Shown in pieces: positions 55,754-64,000 of a stretch of DNA of 64,000 nucleotides. The position numbers and the translations under genes are program-made. Numbering within the stretch: position 1 is the first letter of the stretch; every line of letters begins with the position of its first letter. The DNA lies in the NCBI RefSeq assembly GCF_037893015.1, contig NC_133660.1, forward strand, positions 167,278,363-167,342,362, given 5' to 3'. The notes beneath the pieces were generated by a model. It had not been told where the DNA came from. It worked only from the letters and a program-made list of their open reading frames with translations, and did no database searches. Source of the stretch: Macrotis lagotis (lineage: Eukaryota; Chordata; Mammalia; Peramelemorphia; Peramelidae).

Positions 55754-55906
55754 AAGAATCTCTAGGTGGTGCAGTGGATAGAGCACTGGCCTTGGAGTCA
55801 GCAGTACCTGAGTTCAAATCTGGTCTCAGACACTTAATAATTACCTAGCTGTGTGGCCTTGGGCAAGCTACTTAACCCCATTGCCTTGAAAAATCTAAAA
55901 AAAAAA
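55754..55906 (+). repeat. WSINE inserted into the tail of the twin-primed L1
   Basis: Forward copy starting at TCTAGGTGGTGCAGTGGATA, ending in an A run. AAAAGAATC occurs at each side, consistent with insertion into the junction between the L1 tail and its right target duplication. Confidence 0.88.
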
Positions 55907-56459
55907 AAGAATCACTTGTATTTATTGAGTAGGGGAGTGACATCACCAAGTGCTTTAGGAAAATCATTTTTGGCAAATGAGTGAACAGACTGGATAGGTA
56001 GGGAGCACCATTTTCATAGCATGGTATCCACTATCACAATCCTCAAGGAAAAAAGTAATGAAGACCTGAACAAGGGAGGTGACTGAAATAAACTCTTATC
56101 AGTTTAGTATCACTCTCATTAAACTAGTAGAGCTTTGTTCTTGATCAAGTTGTGGTGCTTCTTTGTGATCCCTGGTTCTTTTTTCTTGAGTTTTACTAGA
56201 CAACCCGTTATTGATTTTGCCAGGAATAAAACTCTAGCATTTGGGTACTGTATTTCAGTTACCTTTGTCTTCTCAGGTCTGAAAACTGGGACTTATTCCA
56301 ATATCATTCTTTACACTCTTTCAAATATCACTGATGGAGATCATTCCTACCAGTTCTTTCAGAACTCAAAAATGGAGTTTATCTGTGCCAGTTGAATTGA
56401 ATTCACCAGAGGCAGTGCTATTTCCTTACTTATTTTGTACATCATTATCACTTATTTGA

Positions 56460-56695
56460 CCAACTAGATGGTGCAAGTGTATAGTAGGCTAGGCCTGGAC
56501 TCAAGAAGGCCCGGAGTTCAAATCTAGCCTCAGATGGGTACTAGCTGTGTGAACCCGAGCACCTCACTATTTGTCTCAGTCTCATCTCTAAATTGAACTG
56601 GAGAAGGAAATGCAAAAAGATTCCAGTACCTTTGTCAAGAAAACCTCAAATGGGGTCATGAAGAGTAACAACACAACAACAAAAATCTACACTAT
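56460..56695 (+). repeat. RTE-tailed tRNA-SINE
   Basis: Forward: CCAACTAGATGGTGCAAGTG, GGAGTTCAAATCTAGCCTCA, AAATTGAACTGGAGAAGGAA, AGAAAACCTCAAATGGGGTC, then AACACAACAACAAAAA. Confidence 0.8.
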
Positions 56696-57379
56696 ATATA
56701 ATTTAGGGGCTTTTACTTTCAAAAGAACATTTAAAGGTTTCTACAACCTAGAACCCATCACCTTTCCAGAATTACTGTATTTCATATATTCTTCTTCATA
56801 AACTCAAAATTCAAGCTTATTAAATTGATTTACTTGTCCTTCTGAATCCTATTTTGAGCTGTCCTTAGCCTTTCCCTTTTCTTCTAATGGATGAGTCCGT
56901 CCTTATCTCTGCCACTCAGAAACCCCCATTTCTTTCAAAGTTCTGTGCCTCCTTATATGCCTTTTCTCCACCCCCATATTTTATCAATTATTATTATTCT
57001 CTCTCTCCTAGTTACTCCCTTTCTCAGAGGTAGCTAGCAGTACATAATAAAGAATATTAAAACTGAAAATATTAAATTATTAATAAATTATTAAATTAAA
57101 TTAAAGAATATTAGAACTAGAAAGAGCTAAGTTCAAATGTGGCCTCAGACACTTATGAGCTGTATGACCCCAACTATGTCACTCAACCTCTACTTACCTC
57201 AATTTCCTCAGTTGCAAAATGGAAATAACAATACCCACCTCTCAGAACTGTAAACTTAGCACAGTGTCTGGCACATATTAGGAGCCCCTTCTTTAGTTAA
57301 ACCCCTTGACTGTTGTCTTTGTATACTACTTGAGCTAAAGAATTGTGTATGGGAGTCAGTATCTGATGAATCAAAGTCT

Positions 57380-58480
<1,101 letters not shown>

Positions 58481-58639
58481 TCAGAGTTTTTAAGGAGAAG
58501 AGGAAAGAATGGAGAAAAGATACCAGAAAAAGGTGAAATGGTAGGTTCTTCCTGGACAGACACATGGACCAGAAGTGAGGCTGTGGCAGTATTTGCATCT
58601 GTAGCTCTGCCTGGTCAAGATATCCCTCCCAGGTTAAGC

Positions 58640-59010
58640 TCATCATCTTAAATTTCAGCATCTTGCCACTAACTCAAGCCTTGGAAATAACACTTCCTTC
58701 AACCTCTGACTCTATGCCTCTCAAAGCCTTCTTATACAGAGGGCAGAAATCAGAATTCAAGCTCACTCCATTTTTGCATCTACACCTCAATCAGGTTTCA
58801 ACTCAATGGAACAAGAGGCTCCACACTGGGTAGCCTCTGATGTCTCTCTCCTTTCTAGCTTCCTTGTGTATGTTAACTTCTCCCATTAGATTGCAAGCAA
58901 GGTGAGTGAAAGGACTGTCTCCCTTCCCCTAACCCCCTCTTTATTTGTTTCCCCAGCATAATGTTTGGCACAGAAAAGATGTTTAATGTTTACTGAGTTG
59001 AACTGAAATA
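58640..59010 (+). repeat. L2-type 3' end
   Basis: Forward: CTTCCTTCAACCTCTGACTC, AGATTGCAAGCAAGGTGAGT, TTTGTTTCCCCAGCATAATG, AATGTTTACTGAGTTGAACT. Confidence 0.65.
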
Positions 59011-59091
59011 GTGGTAATGACATCTACAGTTCCTTAGTTCTAATCCAAAGCTCAATGAAGACCACAAGAGATAAACTCTAAACAGATAAGT

Positions 59092-59096
<5 letters not shown>

Positions 59097-59126
<30 letters not shown>
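59097..59126. repeat. (TA)n microsatellite
   Basis: About 15 TA units, no associated gene. Confidence 0.9.
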
Positions 59127-59132
<6 letters not shown>

Positions 59133-59404
59133 TATAGATATTAATTTTTCTCTTTCACACTCTCCCTCCCTCCCACTTTCTCATGGGCATATGTTTGAAC
59201 AGATGCTTGGAGTGCTAAAAAAACCAAATATCCTATAACCACACTTCTCTCCCCCCTTCCCTCAATAGCAGCTTACTCTTCAGATTAGTGTGACTTGACA
59301 TGCATTTCTGAGTGTTCTTATATTCTGAATCTGATTGATCTAATCTTATTCCTAATAAATATTTCTATCTGATCCTGTCCTTGGGTTTCTTTGTGTACCT
59401 TCCT

Positions 59405-59655
59405 TCATGAGGTCATTAGGTGATATGGTAGAAAGAGTCTTTGACCTGAAGTCATCAAGACTCATTCCCAGGAGTTCAAATCTGGCTTCAGACACTTATG
59501 AGCTGTATGAAACTGGGCAAGTCAGTTAACACTGTTTAGCTCAGTTTCTTCATCTGCAAATATGCCAGAGGGGGAAACCACTTTAGTATCTTTGCCAAGA
59601 AAACCCCAAATGGGGTTAAGAAGAGTTGTCTATAACTGAATAATAACAAAAACAA
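59405..59655 (+). repeat. RTE-tailed tRNA-SINE
   Basis: Forward: TGAGGTCATTAGGTGATATG, GGAGTTCAAATCTGGCTTCA, GAAACTGGGCAAGTCAGTTA, AAGAAAACCCCAAATGGGGT, ending AATAACAAAAACAAGC. Confidence 0.78.
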
Positions 59656-59717
59656 GCAAACAAAAAGCTTTGACTTTAAGACCAGAGGCTCTAGGAATCA
59701 CAAAGGAAAGAATGAGT

Positions 59718-59881
59718 TTTTTTTTTTTTTTTGGTTTTTGCAGGAGTAGGGGAGGAGGGGTTAAGTGACTCCTCCAAGGTTATACAGCTAGGTAATTATT
59801 AAGTGTCAGAGGCTGCATTTGAACTCAGGTCCTCCACCTACCGGGGCCAGTGCTCTACCCACTGCACTACCTAGCTGCCCC
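59718..59881 (-). repeat. WSINE-type SINE with target-site duplication
   Basis: Reverse copy with a long T-tail, AAGTGACTCCTCCAAGGTTA, GAACTCAGGTCCTCC and the end CACTACCTAGCTGCCCC, flanked by AGAATGAG on both sides. Confidence 0.9.
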
Positions 59882-60199
59882 AGAATGAGCTTTTCTAATG
59901 CAAGACTGGGATCCTAACTCCCAGCCTAGAGTTAAATAGTTTTCACTTTCCACCTGGAAGGATAATCATTAGCCATTCCTGTTTCATTATTTACACTTCT
60001 TAGGGCAAAAATACTACCAACTTGGGCCTTTTAAATTTTCCTCATCAGACATGAGTCTAAAGAACAAAGACATACCCAAATAATCAGTTGAATTTAGCCA
60101 GGTAATTCAAGAGATATGTGGATCGATGATTAAAATTGTTCAAGGGCTAGTTTAAAAAACAATCTCTGTGAGTCTTCCAAGAGCTATAGCAGTCATTAT

Positions 60200-60345
60200 C
60201 ACTTTTTTTTATTAAAGATATTATTTGAGTTTTACAATTTTTCCCCCATCTTACTTCCCTCCCCCCCCCCACAGAGAGCAATCTATTGGTCGTTACTTTG
60301 TTTCCATGTTGTACATTGATCCAAATTGAGTGTGATGAGTCATTA
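60200..60345 (-). repeat. L1 3' UTR fragment
   Basis: TTATTTGAGTTTTACAATTT, a pyrimidine-rich tract with CTTCCCTCCCCCCCCCCAC, then AGAGCAATCTATTGGTCGTT. Same L1 tail type as at 15370-15440. Confidence 0.5.
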
Positions 60346-60979
60346 TCACTCTTAATGTACCCCTAATATTTCATGATATGGTATCTTGGGTACTGGAGAT
60401 GCTACAGACATCTATTCAAGTGATACAAGGATAAGGATTCCCCTTGTGATTTGCTATTTTCCTATATTATTGGTAGCAAATCATAAAAATATAAACCAAT
60501 GAAAACATAAATGACCATGTCATTCTTTTTATATATCTCAATCCTGAATATAAATTAAACTCACCTACATTGCCCTTTTAAGCTTTTGGTCTCATAATGA
60601 AGACAAATATCTCATAGGTATTTTTTTTTCCATCCTTTCCATGCCATTTCACTAGAAATTTGCTTGATGCAATTAGTAATATTTAAGGCATCACATGGTT
60701 GTCTAATGGCAACCCCTAAAATCTTCAGTACAAAAGGGACATTCAGGAATCTACACCCCAATTTACCCACTTGTCAAAGATATCTTGATTTGTCAGAGTA
60801 AATATTTCAAGAATCCTCCAGTGGGTATTCTCTTTTATGTAACATAATTTATATTTGATCTTGGGGGTAAAAGGGAGTGACATGATCACATTCATAGTCA
60901 AGAAAAATCACAGGTAGTATGTTTCAGAGACAGAATTTGTTTAAACCCAGGTCTTTCTGGCTTTCTATTCACTGCACAG

Positions 60980-61240
60980 AACTGTTGTTGCTGTTACTAT
61001 TATTGTGTCTAATTTTTTATGACCTCACTTTTTTTTTTTTGGCAAAGGTATTCGAGTAGTTTTGCCATTTTCTTCTTTAGCTCATTTTACAGAGGAAGAA
61101 ACTAAGGCAAATAGGGTTAAGTGATTTGCACAGTCATATAACTAGTAAGTATCTGAGATCAGATCTGAACTCAGGAAGATGAGTCTTTCTGACTCCAGAC
61201 CCAACAGTCTATATCCACTGTGCTGCCTAGCTGCCTAAAT
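60980..61240 (-). repeat. RTE-tailed tRNA-SINE
   Basis: Reverse: TTTTTGGCAAAGGTATTCGA, TTTACAGAGGAAGAAACTAA, GAACTCAGGAAGATGAGTCT, ending GTGCTGCCTAGCTGCC. Confidence 0.8.
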
Positions 61241-61559
61241 TCTGCTATTAGGGTCCATACTCAAACTTTTCTAAATCAGAAGAAACATACAGAAATTGAT
61301 TTTTGCTAGCATAAGGGGGTTACTCAAAATCCAAAAATAATAACACTATCTTAAGTTGTGTTTTTTGCTAATTGATATTAAGTGTAGCTTCTTCTGAAGC
61401 TATGCCTAGTAATATGTGATTTTTTTGGACATATGCTTCTGTCACAAACTAGTTGTGTGACCATGGGCAAGTCATTTGGACTCCAAGTACTCTAGGCAAC
61501 TTTCCAGGACCATAAATTGCCAAGACCATGCTGACATGAAATGGTAGGGGAAATTCCAC

Positions 61560-61830
61560 ATATGGATGGAATCATGTCTGATCACAATAAAAAATGACAA
61601 ATACGAGAAATTCAGCAAAGCATGGGAAAATATCTGTATGAACTGATGCTGAATAAAATCAAGAGGACAATGTACACAATGTCTGCCATAATGTAAACAA
61701 ACACAGCAATCAAATTCTGATTAATTATTTGACCAGTGTTGACCTTGGAGAATAGATGATGAAAGGCACTTTCCTTCCCTTGGTAGAAAAATGGGGGACT
61801 AAAGATCCAGAATGTTATATATCCTGCATT
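61560..61830 (+). repeat. L1 3' end, sense fragment
   Basis: ATGAACTGATGCTGAATAAA, ATCAAGAGGACAATGTACAC and AATGTCTGCCATAATGTAAA match the ORF2-end/3' UTR junction of marsupial L1. The remainder is diverged. Confidence 0.55.
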
Positions 61831-61839
61831 CACTGTTGG

Positions 61840-63055
61840 TAGGTTTTCTTAATAGGTTTTTCTATGTTTCAATGAAGAGGTTTTTTTTTGTTTTTTATTT
61901 TTTAATTCATAGAGTTGATACTATTATACCAATTTTATACATGAGGAAACTCAATTTCAATCAGATTAAGTCATTCATCTATGGTCACAGTCAAAGTTTA
62001 AAAAAAAGACTTTACATGTACCCAGGTCTTGATTCAGATCTCCTTCCACTGACCAATTGAATAGATTTCTGCAGTGTTGATACCTCTTTTGGGGTGGGGT
62101 GCCTAAGAACTCAAAGGTTTTCAGTATTTGGCCCTGTAGGTTAATGATAAGCTAATTTTTATGCAAATATTCCTATATTAGGTTCAGTTCTCTCCTTATT
62201 TAGAAGTATGACATAAGGCAAAGGAAAGGATAAAGGTGGGTTAGATTTTTCCCAACTTCCATCTCCTCCTACCATGTATGAACTTCTTTTTAGTGTTTTT
62301 TTAATTGAAATTCTTGCAGCATATATAGCCATAAACTGGGCAAATTCTATTGTTCCCAGCTACCATGCTACATCTGAAGGAGTGGCACAGAGGCAATTAA
62401 ACTCTCTGTCTCATTCCTTCTGGTTACACTGCCTGGAAATATCTATTTGATGAAACAAAACTTATATACTACTCTTTCATCTTAATTATGAAATTTTATT
62501 TTTGATTTTTACTTTGAACTCTATTAGATGTAAACAGGAAGTGGTTTGGACAGGCAAATTTTCAAAAGCAAGATCAACCTTGCATCCCCTTACATTTCTC
62601 TCCATCTCTAACCAGAGAAGTTTAGAATTTAATAAAATTTAAATTAGAATTTAATCTTTTTTTCTCATAAATTGGTGCCCATAATGAATTTTTCTTCTAC
62701 TTCAGGTAGCAATAATGACTCTTTTTGATCCCTTCCTTAGATTACCCTCTTTTTTCCTCTGTACAACTTTTAAAATGCTTTAGGGAAGGTTCTATCCTAT
62801 ACCCCATACATATCAGTGTACAATAATTCATCTCTTTATCCCCAATATCTAAGAAGTTCTCAATTTTAGCAAATATGCATAGTCAAGCAAAACAAATCAA
62901 AAGACTAGCCTTCTCTGAGAATGCATATCTGAATCTAGACCTCTATTCATTACCATTGTACCAAAATGTTTAAAATTTGCTTCAAGCTCAGTCTTTTAAA
63001 GACAAGATTTGTCACGACTTTAGTTAAAATTCTAAGGTTTTTCAGAATTGTTTCC
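61840..63055. other. upstream intron or flank, no gene
   Basis: A MIR-like scrap (reverse) near 61905-62060 (TTATACATGAGGAAACTCAA). Otherwise nothing recognised. No CpG-rich promoter. Confidence 0.5.
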
Positions 63056-63179
63056 TATCAGTGAATTGCGGTCATCATGTATATTGTCCTCTTAGTTCTG
63101 TTCATTTTGCTTTACATCAGTTCAGAAAAGTTTTTTTTCATATTTCTCAGAATCTGTCATATTTCTTATTTCTTACTCA

Positions 63180-63405
63180 ACTTTGCATCTTGCAGCTCTG
63201 CCTGGCTTTAACTTCACAGAACAAGATGCCTCCATGCTGGATAGCCCTGGTGTTTCTCTCTCCTTCCCAGCCTCTTTTTGTGTTTTCTTCCTCCCCACCA
63301 CAAGGGGTTGTCTTTTTTCCCCTCATTTGTTTCCAGCACTTAGGATAGTACCTGGTAGTACCTGGTACCAGTAGTTACTTAATAAATGTTTATTAAATTG
63401 AATCC
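63180..63405 (+). repeat. L2-type 3' end
   Basis: Forward: TGCATCTTGCAGCTCTGCCT, TTGTTTCCAGCACTTAGGAT, CTTAATAAATGTTTATTAAA. Open frames at 63061-63374 overlap in two phases and are not genes. A short repeat (GTAGTACCTG twice) occurs at 63348-63365. Confidence 0.65.
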
Positions 63406-63429
63406 CTATGATATGATAAAATCATCTTT

Positions 63430-64000
63430 GCTGTAATTTGTTCAGTCATTTCTCAATTGTTAGGCAGCAATTTTTTTTCCAGTTCTTTGCCATATTGTGT
63501 AGTAAAAAGGACTTTCATAAAGATCCTTGATTATATAGATCTACATCCTTTGTCTAACCTCTTTGGGTAAATACCTTGTAATATTATTTCTGAGGGTGAC
63601 TTTTGAAGCATGGTTCCAAAGTATTTTCCTTAATGTTTCATCAATTCATAGGTTCACCAATAATGCATTAGTGTGCCCATTTTCCCAACCCCTCTCCAAC
63701 AATAGGCACTCTCCTTTTATGTCATTTTTATCAACTTGCTAAGTATGATATAGAACCTCAGGATCATTTTAATTGCATTTTTCTTATTCTTAGTGATGTG
63801 TAACATTTTTCTGCCTATTGCTACTGCAAGCTTGTATTTATTCATTTGAGAACTGCCTGTTCACATTCTTTGACCACTTATCTATTGGAAATTGCTCTTA
63901 TTTTTATATATTTATAACTATTCTTTATGCATTTTAATACTAAACTTCTATTGGAGAAGTTTACTGTGAAGGATTGTTCCAAGTTAATTGCTTCCTTCTG
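63430..64000 (-). repeat. L1 ORF2 3' region, continuing past the window end
   Basis: Reverse ORF2 matter: CAGTCATTTCTCAATTGTTA, ACATCCTTTGTCTAACCTCT, CCAACCCCTCTCCAACAATA (codes the L1 end region in reverse) and TTCTTTGACCACTTATCTAT. The element continues beyond 64000; it is degraded. Confidence 0.75.

Larger units (their letters stand above)
54650..56110. repeat. ancient interspersed repeat carrying three nested younger insertions
   Basis: The host repeat opens with TAAGCACCTACTTATATGCA and GACATTGTGTTAAGAACTAA, continues with GAGCTTCAAGGAGCTTCATT and GGCAGAGATGAGAAAGGAAT, and ends near GTAGGGGAGTGACATCACCA. It is the same type as 57380-58480 and fits an antisense L2-linked element. Inserted within it are a WSINE (54722-54882) and a 5'-inverted L1 (55332-55745), itself followed by a second WSINE (55754-55906). 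Confidence 0.6.

Overview
The window is vertebrate nuclear DNA from a marsupial, most likely an Australian one (a dasyurid such as the Tasmanian devil is a reasonable guess). The base composition is AT-rich and almost every kilobase carries a retroposon. The commonest repeat is the young tRNA-derived marsupial SINE of the WSINE type, with its box-B motif GGTTCAAATCC, a GCCACTTAACC 3' part and an A-rich tail. Marsupial L1 3' ends, L2/CR1-type LINEs, RTE-tailed SINEs and a Tc2/Kanga-like DNA transposon are also present. Family names are recalled, not searched.

Only one protein-coding gene is recognisable: ATP10D, a class 5 P4-ATPase (phospholipid flippase). It runs on the minus strand from a start exon at 50047-49720 to a stop codon at 5861-5859. 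Ten coding exons can be placed with exact splice sites and matching phases. Exon order on the minus strand is: N-terminal exon (50.0 kb), TM1-TM2 exon (36.9 kb), then, after a break, six membrane-domain and tail exons at 16.9, 14.6, 9.8, 9.6, 6.9 and 6.2 kb. Two further exons, which encode the end of the P domain and the GDGANDV hinge, lie at 26.5 and 27.0 kb on the PLUS strand, inside the gene but reversed.

This reversal has a clear explanation in the sequence. Positions 21986-22054 are an exact 69-base inverted copy of 31332-31400, and the latter abuts a 32-base run of N (31401-31432). The SINE at 21986-22054 is cut off abruptly at 22054, and its missing remainder is the SINE at 31134-31331 in the other orientation. 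Flipping 22055-31400 restores exon order, exon strand and an unbroken SINE. About 800 codons are absent (the actuator, nucleotide-binding and early P domain, including the DKTGT phosphorylation site). In the corrected order they fall exactly at the N gap, so the gap is much larger than 32 bases or a contig is misplaced.

Layout: 1-5858 is the 3' flank of ATP10D, with no recognised gene (in human, CORIN lies on this side). 5859-22054 is the 3' half of the gene. 22055-31400 is the reversed block. 31433-50047 holds exons 3 and 2 with large repeat-filled introns. 50048-64000 is upstream intron or flank with only repeats; no CpG-rich promoter or first non-coding exon was recognised. No tRNA or rRNA gene, CRISPR array, recognisable endogenous retrovirus or other gene system was found.
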